From positions 1-64,000 of the forward strand of contig CAZGAV010000008.1 of assembly GCA_964523575.1 (NCBI GenBank): 64,000 nt of DNA, written 5' to 3'. The notes under the pieces are model-generated. The model saw only the letters and a list, made by a program, of their open reading frames with translations. It did not search any database and had not been told where the DNA came from. Shown piece after piece: positions 25,905 to 33,554 of the stretch. The DNA comes from DAOUTW01 sp964523575. GTDB taxonomy: Bacteria; Zixibacteria; MSB-5A5; GN15; JAAZOE01. How positions within the stretch are numbered: position 1 is the stretch's first letter; every line of letters begins with the position of its first letter. A program made the position numbers and the translations under genes.

Positions 25905-27359
25905 TCAGGACGATTTCTCCTCGTCCTCCGGGGCGCTTTCGTCGCCCTTGTCTCCTTCAGGTTGCTCCATACTGGCATCCTGTATTTCTTCATCGACGGC
26001 CTCAACCTCGTCGTCCGCCTCTTCTTCCTCTTCTTCTTCCTCGGCCTCGGCCTCCAGCGCTTCCTCGGCTTCGGCCTCTTCCGCTTCTTCCTTCAAACGC
26101 CGGGCTTCTTCCATCTCCTCCATATATTCTTTGGCGCGGCTGATGAGACGTTCGGCCGTCTTTTCGCCGATGCCCTCGATCTTGATTATATCTTCCAGAT
26201 CACTGTCGGCCAGTGTCTGAACGGTGTTGATGTCAGCCCCGACCAGCCTCTCTTCCAGCACGTCGCCGACGCCGCTGAGCTTTCCGATCGGCACCATCAT
26301 CTCAGCCTCGCGCCGCTTCATCTCGTTGTAATCCGTCTCCGACATGATGTTGATCTTCCAGCCGGTCAATCGCGACGCCAACCGCGCATTCTGGCCGTTC
26401 TTGCCGATCGCCAGAGATAACTTGTCGTCCTCCACCGCTACCGTCATACCCCTCTCATCGTGGAAAACGTCGATGGTAACGACTTTGGCCGGAGCCAGCG
26501 AGCGGGTTACGAAAACTTCCGAATTGGACGAAAAGGCGACAATGTCGATGCGCTCGTTATTCAATTCGCGGACGATGGACTGGACCCGCACGCCCTTGAT
26601 CCCGACGCAGGCTCCCACCGGATCGATCCGCTCGTCGGCCGAATAGACGGCCAGCTTGGTGCGGTCGCCGGGTTCGCGGGCGATAGCCTTGATCTCGATA
26701 ATTCTTTCGAAAATTTCCGGGACTTCCAGTTCGAACAGGCGCAGAATAAAGTCGGTGCTGACCCGTGAAAGTACTATCTGCGGACCTTTGAGCGTCTTTT
26801 CGACATTGAGGATGATAGCCCGGACGCGATCTCCCTGACGATATTTCTCACGCGATATCTGTTCGCGCGACGGCAGAATCGCCTCGGCCCGGCCGAGGTT
26901 GACGATGACATTACCCTTGTCGATCTGCTGTACCGACCCGGACACAAGTTGCCCGACCCGATTGATGAATTCATCGTAAATGCGGTCGCGCTCGGCCTCC
27001 CGTATCCGCTGGATCAAAATCTGCTTGGCCGAGGCGATGGCGTTCCGGCCGAATTCCTCGACCGGATCGATATAAATCTCCATCTGGTCGTCCAACTCGG
27101 CTTCGGGATCCAGTTCCCGGGCCTCATCGAGGGTTATCTCGGTGTAGGGATCGACGACCTTGTCGACCACCGTCCGAAGCGAGATCATGGTCAGTTCGCC
27201 CTCATTGGAATCGAACTTGAATGACAGGTTATCGATATAACCGTATTTTTTTCTGGCCGCCGCCAGCAGGCCGGCCTCAACCGTCTCGATAACAAGACTG
27301 ATATCGATATTTTTCTCACGCGCTATAAGCGTCATGGCTTCCAGAGTATCAAAGCCCAT
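25905..27359 (-). CDS. nusA: Transcription elongation/termination factor NusA
   Basis: A 484-residue RNA-polymerase-associated factor. It has an N-terminal polymerase-binding domain, an S1 domain (SGSVQQIDKGNVIVNLGRAEA, about 135-200), and two KH domains with GVRVQSIVRELNNERIDI and AIGKNGQNARLASRL. The C-terminal part has helix-hairpin-helix units (LSGVGDVLEERL, IEGIGEKTAERLI). These end in an extremely acidic tail of about 60 residues with long Glu runs, an extension not present in many NusA proteins. The acidic tail might contact the polymerase or RNA-binding partners; that is an inference. It is 14 bases after rimP. Confidence 0.97.
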   Translation of the reverse strand: MGFDTLEAMTLIAREKNIDISLVIETVEAGLLAAARKKYGYIDNLSFKFDSNEGELTMISLRTVVDKVVDPYTEITLDEARELDPEAELDDQMEIYIDPVEEFGRNAIASAKQILIQRIREAERDRIYDEFINRVGQLVSGSVQQIDKGNVIVNLGRAEAILPSREQISREKYRQGDRVRAIILNVEKTLKGPQIVLSRVSTDFILRLFELEVPEIFERIIEIKAIAREPGDRTKLAVYSADERIDPVGACVGIKGVRVQSIVRELNNERIDIVAFSSNSEVFVTRSLAPAKVVTIDVFHDERGMTVAVEDDKLSLAIGKNGQNARLASRLTGWKINIMSETDYNEMKRREAEMMVPIGKLSGVGDVLEERLVGADINTVQTLADSDLEDIIKIEGIGEKTAERLISRAKEYMEEMEEARRLKEEAEEAEAEEALEAEAEEEEEEEEADDEVEAVDEEIQDASMEQPEGDKGDESAPEDEEKSS

Positions 27360-27373
27360 TGGTTTTTCTCCGC

Positions 27374-27871
27374 CTAAATTATTATCTTACCCTGCCGCAC
27401 CGCGGCCAGGGAAATTGTTTTCTCGCCCTCATCACCCGACAAATGAAGAACCTCGCCCTCGATACCGGTCAAGGTCCCGGTGACGGTCTTTTCCTGCCCA
27501 TCGTCGGTAAGGGAAATCACCATCTTCTCCCCGATTCTTCGCCTGAAATCGCGGCCGGTTTGCAACGGCCGGTCCAGACCGGGAGAAGACACCTCAAGGA
27601 TATACTTATTATCTATAACATCATCTGTATCCATTGCAGTTCCCACTAATCTCGATAAATGGACACATTCGTCAAGCGTCACGCCGTGATCGGAATCGAC
27701 GAAAATCTGCAGGCGAAAATTCTTCTTGTAGCGGGAGAGCTTGATTTCCACCAGCTCAAACCCCTCCTGCGTCAGGATCGGTTCCACCAGTTGTTCGATG
27801 TCAGTCTTGATATCCTTTATCATTGTCGCCGCCGATACGGTCCCGGATTCAAATCGGGACCAAAACTCCAT
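27374..27871 (-). CDS. rimP: Ribosome maturation factor RimP
   Basis: A 165-residue factor for 30S subunit maturation. The core starts IEQLVEPILTQEGFELVEIKL and continues with LQIFVDSDHGVTLDECVHLSRLVG and the diagnostic YILEVSSPGLDRPL. The C-terminal SH3-like part includes GTLTGIEGEVLHL. The ATG at 27871 has a good AAGAGGG ribosome site. A second ATG at 27823 would give the more usual RimP start (MIKDIKTDIEQ), and a hairpin lies between the two. It leads the long translation operon. Confidence 0.93.
   Translation of the reverse strand: MEFWSRFESGTVSAATMIKDIKTDIEQLVEPILTQEGFELVEIKLSRYKKNFRLQIFVDSDHGVTLDECVHLSRLVGTAMDTDDVIDNKYILEVSSPGLDRPLQTGRDFRRRIGEKMVISLTDDGQEKTVTGTLTGIEGEVLHLSGDEGEKTISLAAVRQGKIII
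27839..27861 (-). promoter_or_regulatory. Hairpin just after the rimP start codon
   Basis: GGTCCCG (27861-27855) pairs perfectly with CGGGACC (27845-27839) around a nine-base loop, ten bases inside the rimP frame and upstream of the alternative ATG at 27823. It has no T-run and so is not a terminator. It could influence initiation at either start, or be chance. Confidence 0.3.
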
Positions 27872-27924
27872 ACCGAACCCTCTTGAGTCGGCTTTTAGGA
27901 TATACTTACCTTTTAAGCAAAATT

Positions 27925-27939
27925 CTGCCCAGTCGGCAG
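27925..27939 (-). terminator. Weak hairpin after proS
   Basis: CTGCC/GGCAG with a 5-base loop, followed on the minus strand by AATTTTG. The stem is short and the T-run poor. It may only slow transcription between proS and rimP; a rimP promoter may lie here too, but no convincing pair was found. Confidence 0.25.
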
Positions 27940-27998
27940 ATTTGCCCAGTAAAACCTAAAAAAATAACAATTTTTCGGGAAAATGCAAGAAAAAAATG

Positions 27999-29717
27999 CT
28001 AAATCGCTCGACCCAGCATGGCCGCCGCTTTTGAGGCTACCTCAGAAATATCGACCGCCTCAAAGTCTTTTTCGCACCGTAATTTCAATTCCACCTGGCC
28101 TTTGGCCAGCGATTTGTCCCCGATAGCCAGACGCAGAGGAATACCGATCAGGTCGGCGTCGTTAAGCTTGACTCCGGCCCGTTCGCCGCGATCGTCATAT
28201 AAGACCGAATACCCGGCCGCTGTTAATTCCGCATACAATTTTTCGGCCAGCGCCTGCTGTTCCTCCCGGCTGATATTCAGCGGACTGATGATTATTTGAT
28301 ACGGCGCAATCGCTTTGGGCCAGATTATACCTTTGTCGTCATGATATTTCTCAATCGCCGCCTGTGCCGTACGGGTTATACCGATCCCGTAGGAACCCAT
28401 AATATACGGCTTCTCCTGGCCGTTGGCATCCAGGAACTTGCCTCCCAGCGAGGATGAATATTTAGTCCCCAACATAAAAGTATTGCCGACCTCGATCCCT
28501 TGCGACTGCACCAGCCGGCCGGACTCGCAGTTGGGACACCCCTCCCCTGCCGGAGCGTTCTTGATATCGACAATCGCCGTCGCCTTGAAATCGCGCACCA
28601 GATTGACATTCAGAACATGGGTGTCGGCCTTGTTGGCCCCGGTGACGAAATTGGTCATTTGGGCCACTTCCGGATCGACTATTATCGGGATGTCCAATCC
28701 CACCGGACCGGCGAATCCCACCGGCGCCTTGGTCAGCTTCGCCACCGTTTCATTGTCGGCCATCATCGGCTCCAGACAATCGAGATGATTGCCCAGCTTG
28801 ATTTCATTGATCTGCCGGTCGCCCCGAATCATCGCCGCAACTGGTTTGCCGTTGGCCATATAAAGCAAAGTCTTGGCCAGCCTGTTGGCTGGCAGTTTAA
28901 GAAAAGCCGTAACTTCTTCGATTGTCGTCACCTGCGGCGTGGCTACCTCTTTCAGAGGCAACATTTCTTTATCCTGAACCGGCGGGTCGACTTCCCGAAA
29001 CGTCGCTTTTTCGATATTAGCGGCATAGTCGCAGTTATCGCATGACAGAATGGTGCACTCGCCGCCGTCGGTGTCGATCAGGACCATGAATTCGTGAGCG
29101 CCCCGGCCTCCCATAGCGCCGGTGTCGGATTCGACTTTCTTGGTCGGCAGACCGCAACGGTCGAAAATGCGGTAATAGGCATCGACCATTTTCTGATAGG
29201 CGATCTTGTGCGCCTCTTCGTCGATATCGAACGAATAAGCGTCCTTCATGATAAACTCGCGGCCTCTCATCAATCCGAATCGGGGCCTGATCTCGTCGCG
29301 GAACTTGGTTTGAATCTGGTACATATTCAGAGGCATCTGCTTGTAGCTTTTAAGCTCGCCGGCCACCAGACTGGTGATGACTTCCTCATGAGTCGGCCCC
29401 AGGGCCAAATCGTGCTGATGGCGATCCTTGAGACGCATCAATTCCTTGCCGACCGTTTCCCACCGTCCCGATTTCTGCCAGAGTTCGGCCGGGTGGAGCA
29501 CCGGCATCAATATTTCGACCGCCCCGGCGGCATCCATTTCTTCCCGCACGATAGTCGATATTTTATTTATTACGCGTTGCATCAGGGGCAGGTAATTGTA
29601 AACCCCGGCGGCCAGACGTCGCATATAGCCGGCTCGCAATAAATACTGATGGGAAATCAATTCCGCTTCGGCCGGAATCTCCCTCAGAGTGGGAATATAT
29701 GTCTTTGTCCAACGCAT
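27999..29717 (-). CDS. proS: Prolyl-tRNA synthetase, bacterial type with editing domain
   Basis: A 572-residue class II synthetase. It has class II motif 1 near residue 40, motif 2 with IQTKFRDEIRPRFGLMRGREFIMKDAYSF, and motif 3 with GSYGIGITRTAQA. The insertion domain (about residues 225-400; VTTIEEVTAFLKL, GADKADTHVLNV-like stretch) removes mischarged Ala-tRNA-Pro and defines the bacterial ProS type. The C-terminal anticodon domain includes YDDRGERAGVKLNDADLIGIP. It precedes rimP by 127 bases, with its own promoter upstream, and may be read through into the operon. Confidence 0.97.
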   Translation of the reverse strand: MRWTKTYIPTLREIPAEAELISHQYLLRAGYMRRLAAGVYNYLPLMQRVINKISTIVREEMDAAGAVEILMPVLHPAELWQKSGRWETVGKELMRLKDRHQHDLALGPTHEEVITSLVAGELKSYKQMPLNMYQIQTKFRDEIRPRFGLMRGREFIMKDAYSFDIDEEAHKIAYQKMVDAYYRIFDRCGLPTKKVESDTGAMGGRGAHEFMVLIDTDGGECTILSCDNCDYAANIEKATFREVDPPVQDKEMLPLKEVATPQVTTIEEVTAFLKLPANRLAKTLLYMANGKPVAAMIRGDRQINEIKLGNHLDCLEPMMADNETVAKLTKAPVGFAGPVGLDIPIIVDPEVAQMTNFVTGANKADTHVLNVNLVRDFKATAIVDIKNAPAGEGCPNCESGRLVQSQGIEVGNTFMLGTKYSSSLGGKFLDANGQEKPYIMGSYGIGITRTAQAAIEKYHDDKGIIWPKAIAPYQIIISPLNISREEQQALAEKLYAELTAAGYSVLYDDRGERAGVKLNDADLIGIPLRLAIGDKSLAKGQVELKLRCEKDFEAVDISEVASKAAAMLGRAI

Positions 29718-29764
29718 AATCCGGGCCTCTCATCGGCTGTGAATACATTTCCTGACGAATTTTC

Positions 29765-29792
29765 AAAATAAGCATAAGCGACTGTTTGTCAA
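29765..29792 (-). promoter_or_regulatory. Probable promoter of proS
   Basis: On the minus strand TTGACA (29792-29787) is followed after 16 bases by TATTTT (29770-29765), about 50 bases before the proS ATG. It is of the same type as the asnS, HU and tRNA promoters in this window. Confidence 0.5.
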
Positions 29793-29834
29793 TCTTTTAA
29801 TTTCATTTACCGTCCGGCCCGCTTGTCAAAATAG

Positions 29835-29863
29835 TTGACAATCGACCGGCGGTTGTTTACTAT
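29835..29863 (+). promoter_or_regulatory. Probable promoter of tRNA-Arg
   Basis: TTGACA at 29835-29840 and TACTAT at 29858-29863 are separated by 17 bases, about 47 bases before the tRNA. It diverges from the proS promoter in the same 190-base spacer. Confidence 0.55.
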
Positions 29864-29909
29864 GGGACTCGGTTCTTTGATCGGGCCGCACCGGCCCTAT
29901 AACGAATTT

Positions 29910-29981
29910 GCCCCCGTGGCGTAATGGATAGCGCAACAGCCTCCGGAGCTGTTGGTCCAGGTTCAATTCCTGGCGGGGGTA
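29910..29981 (+). tRNA. tRNA-Arg, anticodon CCG
   Basis: A 72-base cloverleaf. The acceptor stem is GCCCCCG with CGGGGGT, the first pair being G-U, and the discriminator is A at 29981. The D stem is GCGT/GCGC. The anticodon stem ACAGC/GCTGT holds loop CTCCGGA with anticodon CCG at 29943-29945. The T stem is CCAGG/CCTGG with loop TTCAATT. No CCA is encoded. It reads CGG arginine codons. A T-rich run starts right after the gene and may end transcription, but no separate hairpin is seen. Confidence 0.95.
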
Positions 29982-30020
29982 TTTTTTATTGTCCCGGCTG
30001 GTCTATATTTGCAAAAAGAG

Positions 30021-30048
30021 TGGCAAAAAATTTATTAGATACTATATT
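30021..30048 (+). promoter_or_regulatory. Possible promoter of the dockerin protein gene
   Basis: TGGCAA (30021-30026), 16 bases, then TATATT (30043-30048), about 80 bases before the ATG. The leader that follows can form CAGTCC/GGACTG. Moderate match only. Confidence 0.35.
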
Positions 30049-30128
30049 ATAAATAGATTTGTCAGTCCATCATGCGACTGGGCTTGGAGGACTGGATAGT
30101 TCTTTAATATTTGCTTCGGGAGGGTATC

Positions 30129-33100
30129 ATGGCACGGAAATTTATAAGCCGTTTCCTCCTCTCCTCAATAGGTCTTATTTTCCTCACCGCCTCAATAATA
30201 AACGCCGCATCCGAACCGTTGCGGCCTCTAAATCAACAAGTCAATCTGCCGGCCCGAATGGCGGCGGCCTTTTCTTTCCCTGCGGCCGACCCCCGCCCGA
30301 ATATCGGGACGGGCCCGAATTCGTCAAAAATCATTCTCAATTCGTACTCTCTCAGCTCGAATTTGGACATCCTCGGTTACACCACCTATGACCTCCAACA
30401 TATTACTACGATGGCCAGACAACTGGAACACCGCGGCTCAGGAATTCTCCATTTCGGATGGACGGCTCAGGATACGGATATTTATGGTCTGAACCGCGGT
30501 ATCGGCTATCAAGCCTATGATTTCAATGCCTGCGATTTTGTCTTCACCTTTGGCGGCATCCGCATTGATCTTTCTACGGCCGACAATGCCGGGTATGTTG
30601 GGGCTGATGCCGGCTCGGCCGGTTGTGCGATCGTCTCGGCTCATCAGCTATCCGAAGCCTCCGATTATTTGTCTGTTTGTTATTGGGATTATTGCGCGGC
30701 TGGCCCGGCCTATGGCGTCTTTACCCCCGATAACCCATCGGATTTTTATGGCTGGGGTTCTAATAGCGGCACCGGCCCCGACAATTACAACATCTGGCCC
30801 AAGGCTGAATGGCAGGTCGGGACCGAATCGGTTCTACATATGGTGGCCTGCGAATCCAATTCCGAAAACAATTTTCAGAGTATTTCCTATTATCGTCGAG
30901 TCGGTCCCTATGGCGCCTATTCCGGAATCTGGTCCGGGCAACGGGTCATCGACTCGGTCACAAGCGTCAATCCGACAATCGTGGCCTCACCCATAAGCGA
31001 CCGTGTCGCCGTCGTTTGGGCCGCCCCCGCCGAATATAGGCGCGATCAGCCGGGAGAATTCAACAATCAGTACGGAAACGACATCTGGTACGCCGTATCC
31101 GATAATCAGGGCGCCGATTGGGCGGCCGATACCGTCAGTACTTCCTTGGGGGCCGCATCTATCGCTCATGGCGTCGATCTCGGAATTTATGAAGGCGGTA
31201 ATATTACCAGCTATGATTCTCTGGATGACTTCAAGGCCTATTGCGAGATTTCGGCCCTTTTTTCGAGCGAAGACGAATTGCATATTGCCTGGAGCGGCCG
31301 CCGTTGGGACGGTAATCGTAGTATTTTCCGTCGCCAGGGCGCCATTTTTCATTGGGCGGAAAACACGCCCGATATCATCCGCGCCGTGGTTATGGCCGAT
31401 TGGGACACCGGTGGAGAATGCTATGGCCAGACCTGGGCGACGGACGTCGGCAAAATGAGCCTGTCGGAATGCGATGGGAAATTTTACCTTCTTTTCACCC
31501 AGTTCGGCACTCTCAATAATCCCTGCGGTGATGTCGATCTCGAAACCCATCGCCTTAACGGTTATCTCTATATGTCCGCCTATGATCCGGCGGTCACCCT
31601 CAGATGGGATCGCCCGCAACGGATTACAGCGACTCCCGAAACTCCCGACGGATGCACCGCCGGCAATATGTCCGGACCCGGCACCTGCAACAGCGAATAT
31701 TGGGCCTCCATGGCCCGCTATGGCCGCATCGATAGTTGTCAATATGCGGGTCAGCACGTTCTCGACATTCTTTATATCAACGACTATGCGCCGGGAAGCT
31801 CGGTTATGGATTCACCCGGTACCTGGACCATCAATCCCGTGGTTTGGAAACAGGTCCCCTGCCGCGATGTCGTGGGTGAAATTGTTTACCACGATGACGC
31901 TGGTTGGGGCCTGGGCCTGTGTTACAGCGGTGAAATCCTGTTTCTCAATCCCAGCGACGTTGACAGCTTTCAAGTCACCCTGATCAATATGGGTACGATT
32001 GCCAACAATTTTACTGCCGCCGCCTTCATCGACAGTAGCAACAGCACTACCAACGGCGCCCAGACGACGGTCTCGATCAATCCCGCCAGCGGCGTGATTC
32101 CGCCTGAAGGCTACTACTTTGGCTGGGGGGCAATTTCCCTTACCGTCACCCTCACCACCGATCAGGAAACCGCCTTCAGCACCGTTTACGGGCATCTGGT
32201 CATTACCCATGAAGGCGCGGGAAGCCCTCGTATTATCCCCTTCTGCATCAATATCGGCGAAGGGCCGTGGCCGCCCATGACCTATACTCTCGAAACCGAC
32301 TGCAAACGACTTCGTGTCTCTGCCGATGGTAATTTGAGCGGCAATACCGCCAACGCATCATTCGATTTTATCGCCGATCCCGATGACTGCGCTAATCTTT
32401 ACCTCTACGATGGTTCGCCGATTATCTGCTATGAATCGGCCGGCGAACGGCGATGCTTCTTCACCGGATTCGGGAATGACTATGTTTCCGACCGGGCCTT
32501 GCGGCCCACCGAAGCCATGATAATCGATTCGACCACATCCGAGGCTTACACCCATGCCACGGCCTTGACGATGACCGCCGATTCGGCCATCGGATTGCAA
32601 TCTGAATTTTATGTCCCGAAGGCCGCCGAATATTGCGGATTTGTCGTCCAGAGGCTGATCTTCTGGAACCGCACTGAAGCATCTCTTCCCGGCGTCGCGG
32701 TCGGCGAAGTCCTTGATTGGGATATCCCCGCCTATAATAAACCCATGGTCAACGGATCGGGCTTCGATGTGGTGCGGGGACTGATTTATCAATACGCCTG
32801 CGGCCAGGACCCATGCGATACGACCGTGCTTTCCGAACGATTCGGCGGCGTGTCGGCCATCACCGACTATATGCCTTTTAAAAACCTCCAAACCATTGAA
32901 AACGACCGCTACTTATATAGTACCGGGCCTTTCGGCACGCCCCTGCCTTCAGATACTATCTATGGACTCATGACGGGTGTCAATGGCTTCGATCTGGCCG
33001 ATATCGATACTTGTGAAGATTTGTCAACTCTGGTGACCACCGGCGTCTATGATCTCGATCCCGGCGATACCTTGTGCGCTTTCCTGATACTTTTCTCTTC

Positions 33101-33446
33101 CCGAAGCGGTTTGAGCGGAATGCTGGGCGATTATGACCTTGCCCTTGAATTTCTGATGCAACATGATGAAATCGGCCAATGTCCCTGGTCGCCGCCCTGC
33201 AGTTGTCGCCCGGGCGACGCCAATGGCGACAGCGTCATCAATGTCGGTGACGCCGTTTATCTGATTAACTATGTCTTCAAGGAAGGGCCGCCGCCGACTC
33301 CCTATGCGATCTGCAGCGGCGATGCCAACGGCGATTGCACCTGCAATATTGGCGATGCTGTCTTTTTAATTAACCTGATCTTCAAGGACGGCCCGCCGCC
33401 GCCATCGTGCATGGAATGGCTCGGCCAATGCTACACCATCGAATGA
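30129..33446 (+). CDS. Large secreted Cys-rich protein with BNR-like repeats and C-terminal dockerin pair
   Basis: An exported protein of about 1105 residues. The signal peptide MARKFISRFLLSSIGLIFLTA is preceded by a GGGAGGG ribosome site, which decides the start. The first half has sialidase/BNR-like loops (VSDNQGADWAADTVS, DELHIAWSGRRWDG), suggesting a beta-propeller. Beta-sandwich-like parts follow. Residues about 1024-1105 are two dockerin-type calcium loops (GDANGDSVINVGDAVYLIN and GDANGDCTCNIGDAVFLIN), each ending in a GPPP tail. Many cysteines are present, which fits disulfides outside the cell. The enzymatic role is unknown; no catalytic set could be identified. A strong terminator follows. 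Confidence 0.88.
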   Translation: MARKFISRFLLSSIGLIFLTASIINAASEPLRPLNQQVNLPARMAAAFSFPAADPRPNIGTGPNSSKIILNSYSLSSNLDILGYTTYDLQHITTMARQLEHRGSGILHFGWTAQDTDIYGLNRGIGYQAYDFNACDFVFTFGGIRIDLSTADNAGYVGADAGSAGCAIVSAHQLSEASDYLSVCYWDYCAAGPAYGVFTPDNPSDFYGWGSNSGTGPDNYNIWPKAEWQVGTESVLHMVACESNSENNFQSISYYRRVGPYGAYSGIWSGQRVIDSVTSVNPTIVASPISDRVAVVWAAPAEYRRDQPGEFNNQYGNDIWYAVSDNQGADWAADTVSTSLGAASIAHGVDLGIYEGGNITSYDSLDDFKAYCEISALFSSEDELHIAWSGRRWDGNRSIFRRQGAIFHWAENTPDIIRAVVMADWDTGGECYGQTWATDVGKMSLSECDGKFYLLFTQFGTLNNPCGDVDLETHRLNGYLYMSAYDPAVTLRWDRPQRITATPETPDGCTAGNMSGPGTCNSEYWASMARYGRIDSCQYAGQHVLDILYINDYAPGSSVMDSPGTWTINPVVWKQVPCRDVVGEIVYHDDAGWGLGLCYSGEILFLNPSDVDSFQVTLINMGTIANNFTAAAFIDSSNSTTNGAQTTVSINPASGVIPPEGYYFGWGAISLTVTLTTDQETAFSTVYGHLVITHEGAGSPRIIPFCINIGEGPWPPMTYTLETDCKRLRVSADGNLSGNTANASFDFIADPDDCANLYLYDGSPIICYESAGERRCFFTGFGNDYVSDRALRPTEAMIIDSTTSEAYTHATALTMTADSAIGLQSEFYVPKAAEYCGFVVQRLIFWNRTEASLPGVAVGEVLDWDIPAYNKPMVNGSGFDVVRGLIYQYACGQDPCDTTVLSERFGGVSAITDYMPFKNLQTIENDRYLYSTGPFGTPLPSDTIYGLMTGVNGFDLADIDTCEDLSTLVTTGVYDLDPGDTLCAFLILFSSRSGLSGMLGDYDLALEFLMQHDEIGQCPWSPPCSCRPGDANGDSVINVGDAVYLINYVFKEGPPPTPYAICSGDANGDCTCNIGDAVFLINLIFKDGPPPPSCMEWLGQCYTIE

Positions 33447-33476
33447 CCTTGCTTTAGTGAATTTCCGGGAATAAAT

Positions 33477-33510
33477 CTCCGCCGGTGACCGTCGCCGGCG
33501 GAGTTTTTTT
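33477..33510 (+). terminator. Strong rho-independent terminator
   Basis: Perfect 9-bp stem CTCCGCCGG/CCGGCGGAG (33477-33485 with 33495-33503), 9-base loop, then TTTTTTT at 33504-33510. It ends the dockerin gene; on the other strand the trailing ATTTATT could also help end the converging amidase transcript. Confidence 0.92.
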
Positions 33511-33554
33511 ATGAAGAATAGTACACGCTCGATCAACCTGAAACTGCGACGTAC

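Noticed and set aside
26000..26100. Long GAA/GAG-type run, first considered as a DNA repeat
   Set aside because: It is the Glu-rich C-terminal tail of NusA with mixed codons, not a tandem repeat.
25074..26420. A 448-codon plus-strand frame rich in Phe, Gly and Arg opposite infB and nusA
   Set aside because: Low-complexity mirror of the Lys/Ala/Glu-rich coding strand; no ribosome site and both opposing genes are certain.
29982..30128. Second RNA gene or riboswitch between the tRNA and the dockerin gene
   Set aside because: Only short pairings such as CAGTCC/GGACTG; no recognised aptamer core and no cloverleaf.
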